Shown: piece by piece, positions 20,338 to 31,405 of the stretch
Layout: each line of letters opens with the position of its first letter
How positions within the stretch are numbered: position 1 is the stretch's first letter
Source: Lactifluus volemus
Lineage: Eukaryota > Basidiomycota > Agaricomycetes > Russulales > Russulaceae
Direction of reading: 5' to 3'
Length of the DNA: 32,617 bases
NCBI GenBank assembly: GCA_022376515.1
Contig: WTXI01000379.1
Location: 1 to 32,617, forward strand
Made by a program: the position numbers and the translations under genes
Notes under the pieces: generated by a model
Databases searched by the model: none
What the model was told of the DNA's origin: nothing
Seen by the model: only the letters and a program-made list of their open reading frames with translations

Positions 20338-22271
20338 TCAGTACTTCAAGGAAGCTTCAAGCAATCTCGTTAGATGCTCCTGGCCATCCTCGCCGACAAC
20401 ATCCCCTACACCTGGGGCGAGATCTAATACTCGCCGCTGTGGTAACGTTCCTTCCACGAGCATCGGTACGTCTCCCTTTGTGTAACCAACTGCCTCTAGG
20501 CCTCGTGGCACACCAAGGCCATCTAAAAAGGATGCGATGGCTTCGAAAAGATGTGAGCCTATAGCACTGTCTGGGATAGAAGTTATGGACTGGTCTAGGA
20601 AGTTGTTTGCTTGAACACAGCAAGTGCCTTGCGGTGCCTGTCGGGAGAAGAGGGGGCAGTAAACTGGAAGACGGCAGGACCAGTAAGAGCCACGCTGATG
20701 CCATGGGGTATAATTGGATGGTCAACAAGGTAACCAGCATGTTGATACTTAGGGCCTTTCTTGTTGAGCCCGGAAATCTGGGGATATGGTATAAACGGAC
20801 ATCAACACTCGGGAAGCAGTGAGTTTACCGGGTAACTCATTCCGTGGCAGAGGTGGACACCAGCATTGCCAAACCCGATTCCGGCGAAAGATGCAGCCAA
20901 TCTAGGGAGGAAAGAACACATGAGCACGCCTTGGGCTATCAAGACAAGACAAGGTAATACAGTAGTTGGCGACGCGCTTCAGTATCGTCTTTGTCCTTGG
21001 CAACTTTGGGAAGATACTTCACAGTTTGCTCCAGAGCCCAGAAAGAGAAGATATCGGCAACAGGGTTACTTCCCTGATAGGCAGGTCTAAGGATGGGGTT
21101 AGTCGGTCTTGGTGAACGTTCCGTGTACCTGAAACAAACGACTCAGACGAGAGAAGCAAGTTCGGGCAACAAACGAACGGAATGGCGGTAAAACTCTCCA
21201 AACTATGAAAGAGAACATCGAGGCCTGCGCTTATATGTACTGCTGTGGGGCAGGATTCTGTGTTGAATGTATCGACGATCCAAGAATGGGCTTCAAAGCA
21301 CGACTAGCAATGCCGGTCTTGAAGGACTTGGACGTGATGTCAAGGATGGCAGTACCGGTTGTTTCAATCCAGTCCCAGCAGTAGTTGGAACTTGAAAATC
21401 TAAAGTCAGCTCGACGCGAGCCAGCATACAAGACACCTATACCTGCGATTAGAGGGCGCAAGGTCTTTGAGATGGCCAAACCTTTCCCTATCGGTGCGTT
21501 TATGAAATCGTACAAGTCTGCTTCCTTGTATACTGTAAACCTTCAGGGAGGTCAGTGGAGACGCTGGGATTGAAGACGGCCAGCTCACAGATTGGCCGCT
21601 TTAGCGGTATCTATAACACTACCACCACCAACACTGCGTTGCAGATGTCAGCCAGAATAAACACTCGCAGAGATCCGGCGGCGTACGCGAGGAAGTGGGA
21701 GAAATCATGTTGTCTTGACCAGGCAATCGCTTCTCGCCAACTGTCCTCGTTGGTTCCGTCACAACCCGGTCGAAAACCTCAAACGGTAAATCCTGTTGTG
21801 ATGAGAGTGACTCAATCGCCTTGGAGTGATGTCAGGCGTAAAGGTGTGGCAGAGAGTGAATGAAACGGGACATGCCGTCTTCATGGGAAGAAGGTTTGCA
21901 ACATTTGGGTCCGTAAATACAGCCACCTACGACATTTTGCCTTTTTAGTCTCTAACGGCATATCAAAAGATTGTTCTGACTTTGGTAGCTTTCATGTTCT
22001 TTAGGTCCATACCAACCTCGCGGGTGACACCGTCTCCAAAACGAAGATTGGATGCTGCGACCTGGATTGAGTTTACCATGACGGCAAATTACGCGAAAGG
22101 AGGTAGGTTTACCTCAAAAGCATACTCCTTGTCCATCCTCTCAACTGGAATAGCGAGTCTCCTGAGATTATTTGCGGTGGGGTATGATTTAGAGCCATGA
22201 CAAGGACAGTTGGTGTGCTGAGAAGCATTGATAAGGCGGAGAATGGCAGCACGAGAGGGAGTTGGTGACAT
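20338..22271 (-). CDS. Hydroxyacid-oxoacid transhydrogenase (ADHFE1/HOT-type iron alcohol dehydrogenase), mitochondrial, frame breaks
   Basis: A family III iron-type dehydrogenase that couples oxidation of 4-hydroxybutyrate to reduction of 2-oxoglutarate in mitochondria (known for animal HOT). Recognised segments from N to C: a leader with [13 protein letters not shown] joined by an intron to [29 protein letters not shown], the nucleotide site [67 protein letters not shown] and a C-terminal [12 protein letters not shown]. These lie in different frames, with short introns and several single-base losses (for example near the G-T-G-S-E motif around 21370). Order and spacing are complete, so the gene was recently intact. 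Exact exon borders are not resolved. Confidence 0.82.
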
Positions 22272-22436
22272 GGCAGTAAGACGATTCTCTGGGGTAATTT
22301 GGAATTACGATCGGTCGACTCCGGTGTCGATCAAAACTCCCACGACTCGCATACATTTTGAATTCGCCAGCGTCGGGGAACGAGTATAAGCGAATAAGCG
22401 AGGAGCACTTCGTGTTCGGGCTTGACTTTTGCTTCC

Positions 22437-22510
22437 AGTCTAACCTTGTTCCCCCTTCCCTTCCTTTTTTCCCCTCTCCTTACACCTCTCGCTCTTTTTC
22501 TTTGGTCTTT
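22437..22510 (+). promoter_or_regulatory. Pyrimidine-rich tract upstream of the aspartic protease gene
   Basis: The 74 bases before the ATG at 22511 are almost entirely C and T, with runs such as CCCCCTTCCC and CTTTTTTCCCC. CT-rich tracts just upstream of the start are typical of well-expressed fungal genes and often mark the transcription start zone. It supports the start choice; a specific factor is not implied. Confidence 0.5.
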
Positions 22511-24687
22511 ATGAAAATGAAATTCACCGCTCTTTGGCTCTCGCTCATTCTTTTCACTATCGCTGCACGTGCTGCCAGGTTCCCTTTGAGGAGAACGTAC
22601 AAACACCACTACAGGCCTAGATCTCGGTCTGAAACCATCTCAACCTATGATCCTCATCTCTTGGCTTTCCAACACCGTCCCAGATAATGCCGACCTCAGG
22701 TGTGCAGTACCCAATTTTTTATCCCAAGAATATTGCACACTCATAGATCTTCTAAAGCACGTCAATGACATGATCTACATTGTCAACGTACGCTTAAGAT
22801 ATGTTTTCGCTCCCTATCCGCTGACTTGCGTTCTAGGTTACGATTGGAAATGTTGGTTCGTGTCCCATGTCTGGGTTTTTTAGAGTCCGAGGATTTAGCT
22901 GTCCACAATAGTTTATCGTTTGCAATTGGATACCGGCTCATCCGACCTCTGGGTAAAGGGTTCCACCTCACCACTGCCCAACTGTAACCCACGGCGAGTT
23001 CTCGTTCACTTTCTCTGCGCTGCACAACATTGACCGGATGCTCAGTCAACGACGCATAACCTGACCGTGAGCCTTAATCTCTCTACTCCATAGAGTGTCT
23101 TTAGCTCGATTGACTCCTCCAGTATGGTATCGGGTGGGCTTTTGGTCACATATCCTACTCCACCGTGCAATATTCTGGGTCTGTTCTCCCACATATTGTC
23201 CATGATGAGCTCTGAGATTGTTTTCAGCATCTCCGTCTCAAACCAAGCATTTCTTGACGTATCCAGTGCGCTGAATCTGCTATTACGTACGGGTTGATGG
23301 TATCTCGTCTTGGCTTTACCACCCAGTCTACCATCGATGCTCTCCTTACTAAATCGGGATCATCGTCGGGACGCAGCTTTTTATATAATCTCTTCAGGCC
23401 AACCCTCACGAGCCAAACTTCATAGCAATATTTTGCAAAGAGCCGTTGATCCCGCTGATGATGTTAAAGGGACGTTCCTCATTGGGGAGCTCGATTCTGA
23501 CTATGCCGCAGTCAATCAAAGTAGTCCGATCCCCACCTTCCCCGAGAACAACCCTGCGCGCTGGAACGTTCTATTAGAAGCCATCTTAATCGGCAATACA
23601 TTCATTCCTATGACCAGCGCCGTGTTGGATGCGCCATCTAATAATGCAGTTGCGTTGCTCGATAGTGGAAGTTCTTATAGGTGGGCTTTTATGTTTTTCC
23701 AACTCGATTCATGGTTTGAACCTCTAGTAGTTATGCGCCCCCTGAGGTGTGCAACGCAATCTACGGAAACATCCCAGGTGCCCAGTTAGACACTCAAACT
23801 GGTCTATGGTCGGTCCCTTGCAATGTCGAGATCGATATCGCTCTACAGATCAAGTATGGTCCACCTACCAGTGATATGTAAACCTGACCTCTTCCTCAGC
23901 GGACAAGTTTTCCCCATGCAACCCCTTGATGTAGTCCCACCAAGCACTACCAATCCAACAGTTGCGTGGGCTCATTCGTATCTCAAGACATCTCAGCTAT
24001 TGCCGCCGGCAACTTGTAGGTCGTTTCTCAATCGCCACACCGCTGAACTGAATAATACGAATCTCTAGCGATATGATTATCGGCGACAACTTCCTCCGTT
24101 CTGTATATTCGGTTTATGACTATGGTGATTTTGATAAATCAGGAAACATGGGGAAACCATATATCAAATTTCTCTCCCTTGTCAACCCGAATCAAGCATC
24201 CTCAGAGTTTGCGTCTGCCAGAGGCAGTGTCCCCCGCAACAATATCACGTACCACGCAGTTACCTCAACGGCAACGGCCTCTGGAAGCATGACAACCTCC
24301 CTGTCGAACGAGATCACAATGACCCTCAACAAGATCACCACCTACTTCCCCATCATGCTTGCGGTCCTCGGGTTGAACGTCCTTGTTATCCTCCTACTCG
24401 CTATTGCAGCATTTATCTTTATCTTTCGTCGCCGCCCTTCATCATCTGCGCGGGTGGGGAGGAAGGCACGGCGGCTTACGCCATACCCCCTCCAAGTGGT
24501 ATCGACGGACTCGTTCGTTCCACCACCTGAACCGTCGCAACCGTCGCAACCGAGTTCACTGTCTCATGCCTACCAGCCCGTTTCGATGGCGTTCTCTGAA
24601 GAGACGTTCGTACCCCCGTCCCCAGCATTCCACGCTGGCGGATCCGGTGGACGATCTTTCGACTACCGACCCAAGTCAGTCGCATGA
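22511..24687 (+). CDS. Pepsin-family (A1) aspartic protease with C-terminal membrane anchor, several frame breaks
   Basis: A secretory-pathway endoprotease tethered to the membrane. A signal peptide (M-K-F-T-A-L-W-L-S-L-I-L-F-T-I-A-A-R-A) is followed by a basic propeptide-like region. Active site 1 is L-Q-L-D-T-G-S-S-D-L-W-V (about 22930-22960) and active site 2 is A-L-L-D-S-G-S-S-Y (about 23650-23680), both with the catalytic Asp. The fold's late motif I-I-G-D-N-F-L-R-S-V-Y-S-V-Y-D is at about 24076-24120. A Ser/Thr-rich stalk leads to a strong transmembrane helix (about 24350-24425), then R-R-R and a roughly 80-residue cytosolic tail with P-S-Q repeats. The final exon (24063-24687) is clean. 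Single-base frame breaks occur near the propeptide end, near 22985, 23278, 23292 and 23306, and before 23960. It shares a 239-bp divergent promoter with the transhydrogenase gene. Confidence 0.85.
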
Positions 24688-25179
24688 GCCCATAGGGCAT
24701 CTTGATTCGGGCCAGGTTAATACGTGGATGGACCACTCGCTCCTTGATCTTAATATTATAGCACTCGGGTTTGATTTAGACTTGCACATTTTTCTGCGCT
24801 GCATTGCGTTGTCACAAATTTTTTGTCTCACTAGTAGGTGTACGTTCACATCTATGTCGACTGTGCAACTCCCCCACGCGCTCATTCATACCCATGCTGA
24901 TTTCATACATATCTGCGGACATATTTACTCAATGGATTCATGGACAAGGAATATATAATTTTTCTTGGGGTATGTACTTTTGGGGTGTGAGGTTGTACTA
25001 CGGAAAAGCAGTGTGGTGGATAGGACTAAGGAGTTCTAGCTCGACCAAATGCCTCGGCGTGGGGTGAAAATGACTGTAAAAGACCACTCGATCACTATTC
25101 ATCTCTCCGAGTTATAAAAACTCGGAGACATGATCAACCCAATGCCCATCTTGCACCGTTTATCAAAGCCATTTTTATC
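24688..25179. other. Convergent 3' intergenic region
   Basis: These 492 bases lie between the stop codons of the protease (plus) and the PPR gene (minus) and hold both 3' flanks. Open frames here (for example 24383-24958 plus, 24676-24885 minus) are extensions or shadows without recognisable domains. The one structured element is the hairpin at 25104-25128. Confidence 0.55.
25104..25128. terminator. Perfect 10-bp stem-loop between two convergent genes
   Basis: Arms TCTCCGAGTT (25104-25113) and AACTCGGAGA (25119-25128) enclose a 5-base loop ATAAA. It lies 52 bases past the PPR stop and about 420 bases past the protease stop. A transcript from either strand would fold it, so it could mark 3' ends in both directions. 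Eukaryotic polymerase II does not need such hairpins, so the terminator role is inference. Confidence 0.4.
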
Positions 25180-27074
25180 TTAGCTGCTGGAACGAGCCAT
25201 TTTTAACAAAGACTTGGCTCGCCTTTGAAGATTTGTGGATGCCTCGGACTGGTCCCCATCAACCGCCGTCTTATTCTTCCCTTCATCGTCGTAGTCAGCA
25301 ACAGCACTTTCATCCTGGAGCAGTTGGACAACAACCAGAGCGAGCGACACGTGGCCTCTTCTCTCCAGCCCCGTCAACCGTTCGAACGCCAAATGCGAAT
25401 CCCAAGCGTCGAGAACCGAATCGTGCTTGTTGAGCAGCTCGACGCATCGCCGTCTCTCGACCGGGGTTGCCGCCACGATTGCGAGTCGGAACAGGTGCGA
25501 CCAGGCTTTGACGGACAAAGAAGAGCTGTCGCCGCGACCCACGGGGTCGGGGCTTTCCAGCACCAACCGAGCTATTCGGAGCGCAGAGTTGATATCCTTG
25601 CAATAGTAGCACAACTCGAGCGCATACGCGACCGTGCCGTCTGACATGACTACTCCTGCCGGCACCGCCGTCGCGGACGCCTCTGTGGACGCCTCTTTGT
25701 TGGACGTTCCCTTCGCCACCATCCACTCTACCCACGCGGCCGCGTTCTCAGATCGGGCAGTCGAGGGATCGTCCCGGGCGAGGATCCTATGGGCGAATAG
25801 TAACTTTTGTAGATGCCGTGGATGCAAGATTGGGTGCAGCTCGGGGCGGTCCATCATACTCTGCGCGTAGTGCACCGCCACGTCCGGTCGACCCGCTGCG
25901 ACACAGCTGTCAAGAATCTCACCCAGTATCCACGAGGTTAGTCGCACTTTGGGCAGTGGTGTCGACGTCGATGTCGATGGTGGTTGTAGTGGTTGTAACG
26001 GCAGCTGGTGTTCACCCTCGCTGACCGGGAGGGGACGGGGAAGCCCGCAAATATCGTGCAGAATGTCGAACATGAGTTTGAGATCGGACGGTTTACCACG
26101 CGAAAGAATATTGATGATAGCATCGACGGAGCGCGGTTCAATGTAGTGGTCGGGCTGCGTGTCGAAGCTACGCATGTGCCGTCGCCAGATATATTTTGCG
26201 TCGGACACCGTTTGTTCTGCGTCGGTGGAACTTACACGATCTGCCAAAACGCACAAGAGGGAACTGTAGACTTTTGGAAGTGGACCTAGCGGGCCATCGA
26301 TGTCCAACGCGTGGAAGACGTCAAAGACTTCTTGATACTTTCCGGCCTTCCCAAGAATGGAGATGTACAGCGCGATGGGATATAGGGCAAATGACATTTC
26401 CGATTCTTCAACGGCCTGAGCCTGACTATCGTCGGTCTGGTCGCGAAATTTCTTGAGGTAGAGCTTGAGCTGCCCGTATATGGAATGTGCAAATCCGAGC
26501 TGTTTTGAAAACGGAGTCCAATCCTCAACGGTGGCATAGCCGTTCATCATCGTGGCGTATGTCCTGATGTTCGGCACGAAACCGCGACGCTTCATCTACG
26601 TAAACGAGCATTAAACTACAAAAAAGTCAAAGGGTGGAGGGATGGACACACATCTGTGAAGACGGTAAATGCTAGGTTGTATTGCTTGGCGTTCATGCAC
26701 TGTTGAATGAGGGTATTCCACACTTTGATATTTTGTGCATTCCTTGGAGCACTTTTGAGCATGTCGACTGCAAGATCCACATCTCCCCGCTTACAAAGCG
26801 CGACTAGACGCGTAGAAAGTGTATAAGGCTGTAAAATCGGGCGCGGCCCCGTTCCCGTTCCCTTGAGTGGAGAGGGTTTGGATGGGTCAGAGGAGCCGAC
26901 TGTGGAGAGTAAGTTTTTGACGATGGCCGTGGAAAACAATCTTCGCTGACTGGAGCCCTCTGGCAGAGTAGTCAATGAACGGGAAGGTTTGCGACTACAT
27001 GATGGTGATGAGGAGGATGCAAGTGCTAGTGGTTTCGCAAATGTACGACAGACAAGACCAGTGGTGAGTCTCAT
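25180..27074 (-). CDS. Pentatricopeptide-repeat (PPR) protein, probably mitochondrial
   Basis: An RNA-binding helical-repeat protein, expected to act in processing or translation of mitochondrial transcripts. Two exons (26652-27074 and 25180-26595), separated by a 56-nt intron, give an intact 612-residue protein. The N-terminus is Ser/Arg-rich and nearly free of acidic residues (S-S-S-S-P-S-C-S-R-K-P-S-R-S-L), like a mitochondrial targeting peptide. PPR-type helices follow: T-L-S-T-R-L-V-A-L-C-K-R-G-D-V-D-L-A-V-D-M-L, then V-W-N-T-L-I-Q-Q-C-M-N-A-K-Q-Y-N-L-A and N-I-R-T-Y-A-T-M-M-N-G-Y; later repeats are more diverged. The intron falls inside a repeat pair. The start at 27074 is the only in-frame ATG giving the targeting peptide. 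No named orthologue is recognised. Confidence 0.85.
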
Positions 27075-27265
27075 GGGTCGAATCCCGTGCTTTGACGGAC
27101 CGGATAAGGAAGGGTAGGGTTGAGCTGAGCGCTGATCGCCGAGTCACGCTGATCGCCTGCCTGACTTGTGCTTACGGCCCTTTTGGTGCTGGCTGGTTTA
27201 GCATATAACGTCGTTGACCTCTTTTTCATTTAGTGTTCCACGCTTCGAGTCGCATTTGCGCCGAA

Positions 27266-27854
27266 ATGATGATTGCCAACAACTTGATGCTGCTGCTACT
27301 CGCATTCATCGGCACCAATATTGCCGTGGTGCATGCACTTCCAACCTGGGAGAGCTTCAACAGTAGGAGTTCCATCGATTCGCTCGTCACGGGCTCCACC
27401 TTCCTCCTTGCTGGTGGTTTGGAATATGGCCTATCCTATTACCTAACCACGCCATTGCCCAAAGGTGTGTGTGTGTGTGCCCGCGTCGCCCTATACCCAA
27501 CAGCAACTCACTAAAAAAACAGGCTCGATCGGCGGAAATATGACGATTTCTGTCATACCCCATCAAGAAGATGCCCCGTTATTCTTTGTGAACAGCGGTC
27601 AATTCTTCGAATACCGGAATGAATCTTACATCTTGCATGTTAATGTCCTCAATACGACTGGGGTCAAAAATGAGCCTTTGCCATACAAGTTAGCGCTGGC
27701 AAAGCATCGTGATGGCCTTTCAAACACGATGTGGCGTTGGAGGAGGACGTCCCTGCATCTCGATCTCGACTATGGGCAATGCACCAACAACGGCTTTTAT
27801 TATAGGTGTGTTTCGAGGCACGGTGAAGGTCTTTATACTTCCTTTGAACCGTGA
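27266..27854 (+). CDS. Small secreted protein, unknown function
   Basis: Two exons (27266-27464, 27523-27854) give 176 residues. A clear signal peptide (M-M-I-A-N-N-L-M-L-L-L-L-A-F-I-G) ends near V-V-H-A, leaving a mature protein of about 150 residues with N-glycosylation sites (N-M-T, N-E-S, N-T-T) and few Cys. The mature part looks beta-rich (L-H-V-N-V-L-N-T-T, M-W-R-W-R-R-T-S-L-H-L-D-L-D). It resembles lineage-specific secreted proteins of agaric fungi, without a known activity. The 5' splice site lies inside a (GT)7 run, so several donors in different phases are possible. It is head-to-head with the PPR gene (191 bp) and convergent with OST1. Confidence 0.7.
27465..27478 (+). repeat. (GT)7 microsatellite overlapping a splice donor
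   Basis: Seven GT units start exactly at the intron donor of the secreted-protein gene. The phase-consistent donor is the first GT (intron 27465-27522). Length changes here would not alter the protein if the first unit is used, but would if downstream units were used. Confidence 0.7.
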
Positions 27855-28076
27855 GTGCATGTTATACGGAGCCGTCGACGACGGGTAAACTCGGGACTGA
27901 ATTTGAGACAGGATCCCGCCACCGAGAGGATGCAACATAGTTACACTACGTAGTAGTACTTTTGATGCACAGCCCAATCAAACCCCCCTATCTACCTAGT
28001 TTGATTGATCGACGACCCTGACAATCTTATATTTTACCGGCGGTGTTCGGACAGCAAATAATAATTCTTTATTTAA

Positions 28077-29828
28077 CTACTTTGATAGGCTGAGGTCTAC
28101 TCGCCGTGCCAAAAAAGCGACGAGGAACAAAGCGCCAAAGGCGATAGAGACAGACTTGGCCTTTTGAAGATGCGCCCATAGCGGAACTTTATATGTGACC
28201 TACCCAATTTCGTTAGCGGCGCTTAATGGAGGTGAGGTGTCCGTGCACACTCACGTAGATCAATCCATTATGCTTATCCGTGAGATCCTGAAATGTTAAC
28301 GTGACAGCGGGACGCCCGATGGTATCGAGGTACGTGATATGCGTCGAGCGCTGTTCAGTGATTGAGGCGAAAGGAGGGAAGACCTCAACGTCGCTGTAAA
28401 ATCAAGTTAACCATCTAAGGTTAAGTGTTCCACACCAATTTTTTAGCCTAGGCTTACATTGCGCCTTCCGGGAAGATGATCTTCACTTCTGCTTCATCCA
28501 CAACAGCGGCTGGAAAGACGGTCTGGACGGGAATACCGACTACATATGAGCCCGTGCTGGCGTCGTACCCAGCAGAGTCCGCAAGCGGCGAATCCCATCC
28601 GAGGGTGAATGAGTAGTTCCAACCACCCATGAGAGGGTACCGCGGACGTAGCTCTATCGTGCTATACTGGTTGCCCTGGGCGGCTTTGGGTACGGACGGC
28701 GCTACACGCACACGTGAGGTCGACACGTTGCCATTCAGGTCATAGTAATATGCCGAGTGAATGCCAGGGGGTAAGTGCAGGGTCAAGGAAGGTATGATTT
28801 GTGGCTTCATCCGGTTGAAAAAGGCTTGAGATTGGTATTCGATACGTGCAAAATGACCCTTGAGCCTTTTGAAATTATCAGAACGTTGGTGATATTATCA
28901 GGGACAGACGTACTTAGGTCCGGCGTTGTGTAGGGCGATGTCATTCTGAATGTTTAGGTTAGCGCCCCAGTGACTAATCTCGGCAGTGCGTTTTAAGGAT
29001 GTAATCTCCACAACTGGGTAGTCCAAGTAGTAGTGCACCACGATATGTTTTTGGTGTTGTTTGATGAACGCGGCAGACGCAGACGGCGGTATGTTGCTAA
29101 AGGGGCCATAGGTGATCGTTGCGCCTGATTTTGTCGTGACACTATCGGTTGTGAAAACATCCAAGCCCTCAGGAGTCGTGTACGAGATAATACGGGGCGC
29201 GGGCGCTCTGTGGGGTCCATGTTATACGATAGGCAAAAATATCGTGCATGGCTATCACGCACCGAATTTTGATCCTCTGAGTCACGGTCTTGTATGGACT
29301 AAGAACGAACAGTTCACCCTCATACTTGAGCGACTGGTCATCTTCCATGGCCGCTTTTTCGGGCCACGGATAAGTGGTATGTGTGAGAATCGTCTCCACA
29401 ACCAAGTTGACCGTGCCATTGACGCTCAAAGGCTTCGGGAGGTCAACGACGTACGAATAAGTGCCGCTGCGAGGACAGAGGGATGGGTCAGTATTGAAGG
29501 TCGAGCGTGGAACAACAATTTGAATTCACTCGTGAGGATCAAGCAGACGTCTAGTCACATCCAAAGGTTCGGTTTGACCTTTGAGTTTCGCTTCGAACCA
29601 GCTCGTCGACTCTGCCTCTTTCTCCCCAAGGCTGACGGTATATTGCTTGGCATTATTGTCGAGTGCTCTAATAGCATACGTCGTGGTGACGTGGACCAGT
29701 GAACCACCGAGGTCAGCTGTGCGCACAATGGCGGTATTTTCAAATGAGTTTGACGCAGCAGAAAGGAGAGACCATGAAATGGTAGCGAAAGCGAGGGCTG
29801 GCAAACGAAGCCAGGTAGGGAGAGGCAT
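28077..29828 (-). CDS. OST1: Oligosaccharyltransferase subunit 1 (ribophorin I homologue)
   Basis: A subunit of the ER oligosaccharyltransferase that transfers the lipid-linked glycan to Asn of nascent proteins. Six exons (29530-29828, 29263-29466, 28914-29207, 28458-28865, 28255-28393, 28077-28199) join in phase into 488 residues, the family length. Visible: a signal peptide ending at about residue 24 (L-L-S-A-A-S), N-terminal I-V-R-T-A-D-L-G-G-S, luminal blocks V-V-E-T-I-L-T-H-T and Y-G-P-F-S-N-I, H-W-G-A-N-L-N-I-Q-N-D-I, R-Y-P-L-M-G-G-W, the D-L-T-D-K-H-N-G-L-I-Y motif, then a C-terminal transmembrane helix (S-I-A-F-G-A-L-F-L-V-A-F-L) and a short basic tail. All exon joins are clean. It lies only 59 bp downstream of the uL22m stop codon, in the same orientation. 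High confidence. Confidence 0.95.
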
Positions 29829-29887
29829 TGAAGTTGTGGATGGATGGTTGTACGTGTCTATTTTGCGAATTCTATTTTAGGAAGCCT

Positions 29888-30862
29888 CTACCAAGTCCAC
29901 ATCGACCTCGGGTTACGCAACGGCTTATCTTCCCTCACAAGCCCCGCAGAAACTATTCTTTTTAATTTGCGTACACGCTCCTCCTCCAACAATTGTGCAC
30001 GCGTCTTTCCTTCCTTTAACATGACGCTCAACCGCGCGTCCGGGTGCACACGAATCCCGCTTTTGCCGCGTCCTTTGATCTCTAAACGTTTATGTGACCT
30101 TGGACCCTTCGTTACCCAAGCCTCCGCTTTCATGTGCACGGTCACATCAGAACACGAACGGAAATGATAGAATAGTATTCGCCGTACCGATGATCATCTT
30201 CTTGGGGTCGATGCCTTTCAACGTCGCGTGCGATTTGGCAACAACAAGCATATTCCGAAGGCGCGTGCTGACTCGTTTCTCGCTAAAATTCATTTGCAAG
30301 ATGGCAGAATCGATAGGTTTCCCCGAAATCTGACGACCAATTTTGTTCAGTTTCCGATGTGATATTTTAAAATTCGCTGTTGAGTATTTGTGCTGCGCGA
30401 GTTGATGAGTAGTTCTTCAAGTAGATGAAAATACAGATTCGCGTACATGATCACTCTGCCTTGTCCTGCCCACGAGTTTTGTGTCCATATGCTTGCCCTT
30501 CTCTTCTTCTGATGTGACGGTGTCGAATATGCTTTGGCTGTCATCCTGAGCTTGGGTACGTTTTGCGGTGTCTATTTCACGACTTGTCCGTTGCTTTCGC
30601 AAACCTGGATTCACAGCAGCACGTAAAAACTCGAATGGGTTGTGGCCAAATGATGCACTAGAAATACGCCAGTCAATCTCGGAGGAAACGGGGGTGCTGA
30701 GGATGGCTCACTGTCTGCGTGGCCCAGACAACAAGAGACGCGATGCTGAGGTGGAGTGTCTTGACGAGACAGACCGAGCAAAATGAGAAACTAGTACACC
30801 ACTATTAGAACGATAGCGAATATAAAACAGTATGAGCGTGTACCTGCGAGGAGGGTGACCAT
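29888..30862 (-). CDS. MRPL22: Mitochondrial large-subunit ribosomal protein uL22m
   Basis: A protein of the mitochondrial large ribosomal subunit. Five exons (30844-30862, 30712-30790, 30447-30657, 30188-30392, 29888-30126) join in phase into 250 residues. A Ser/Arg-rich targeting peptide (about 1-40) is followed by a charged linker. The uL22 core starts at K-I-S-H-R-K-L-N-K-I-G-R-Q-I-S-G-K-P-I-D-S-A-I-L-Q-M, then A-E-A-W-V-T-K-G-P-R and the C-terminal G-R-G-K-S-G-I-R-V-H-P-D-A-R-L-S-V-M-L-K-E-G-K-T typical of mitochondrial uL22. The first exon encodes only six codons, so the start depends on that splice; M-V-T-L-L-A fits both phase and targeting. The last intron has a weak acceptor (GAAAG), yet it is the one that restores the conserved frame. 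Confidence 0.9.
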
Positions 30863-30949
30863 GGACAACACGAGGGTCCGGATAAATCCGAATGAGCGGA
30901 AATGATGAGACGCGACGAGAGACCCAAAAGCTGTCAAAGTCAGTCCGTC

Positions 30950-31279
30950 ATGCTTTTCCTTGGAGGCATATTTTACATTGGCTTGCTCCTCATAAATGCC
31001 GTAGCTGTCCTCAGTGAGGACCGTTTCCTCGCTCGCAGTGCGTGTCCGCTTCCTCTTGCCACATCTACTATCCGCTTCCCGTCTGACCTCTCTCCCTTGA
31101 CAGTCGGATGGTCAACAATTCAGCCACCGAACAACATCGGGTTTCAACAAAATTATGATCAGAGTGGTGGATACGGAATCCGTGCAGGATATTGGCATGA
31201 AGGCAGGCTTATCAACCTCATAAGTGCAGTCCGAACCGTCATGCGAAGTACGTGTCATTTGTTCCTATGCGCCGTTTAG
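30950..31279 (+). CDS. Possible secreted protein, unknown (uncertain gene model)
   Basis: An open frame whose ATG at 30950 starts a strong hydrophobic leader (M-L-F-L-G-G-I-F-Y-I-G-L-L-L-I-N-A-V-A-V), followed by about 90 residues including F-P-S-D-L-S-P-L-T-V and two Gly/Tyr-rich stretches. Upstream in-frame ATGs start at 30902, only 40 bp from the uL22m start, so the shorter form is preferred. The 3' end is doubtful: a possible 32-nt intron after about 31253 would give a different C-terminus. I recognise no family. It sits tail-to-tail with the GILT gene, whose stop is at 31406. Confidence 0.35.
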   Translation: MLFLGGIFYIGLLLINAVAVLSEDRFLARSACPLPLATSTIRFPSDLSPLTVGWSTIQPPNNIGFQQNYDQSGGYGIRAGYWHEGRLINLISAVRTVMRSTCHLFLCAV

Positions 31280-31405
31280 CACGGACAACCAACTCCAAAT
31301 GTACCTCTTATAGCGATAAACATCGTGGTCATCATATATGAACTCATACTTGGGAATAATGACGAATACATATGTTGGAAAAGTCTCTTTCAGAGTGACC
31401 TTCCA

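Noticed and set aside
14698..23960. Programmed ribosomal frameshifting as explanation for the frame changes
   Set aside because: Too many sites in unrelated genes, no shared slippery sequence or downstream structure, and most need the same kind of one-base restoration.
24383..24958. 191-codon plus-strand frame at the protease 3' end
   Set aside because: It is the +1 frame of the protease tail extended into the 3' flank; the in-frame tail has the membrane helix and stop.
25225..26456. Several plus-strand frames opposite the PPR gene
   Set aside because: Antisense shadows; the minus strand is an uninterrupted 471-codon exon with PPR sequence.
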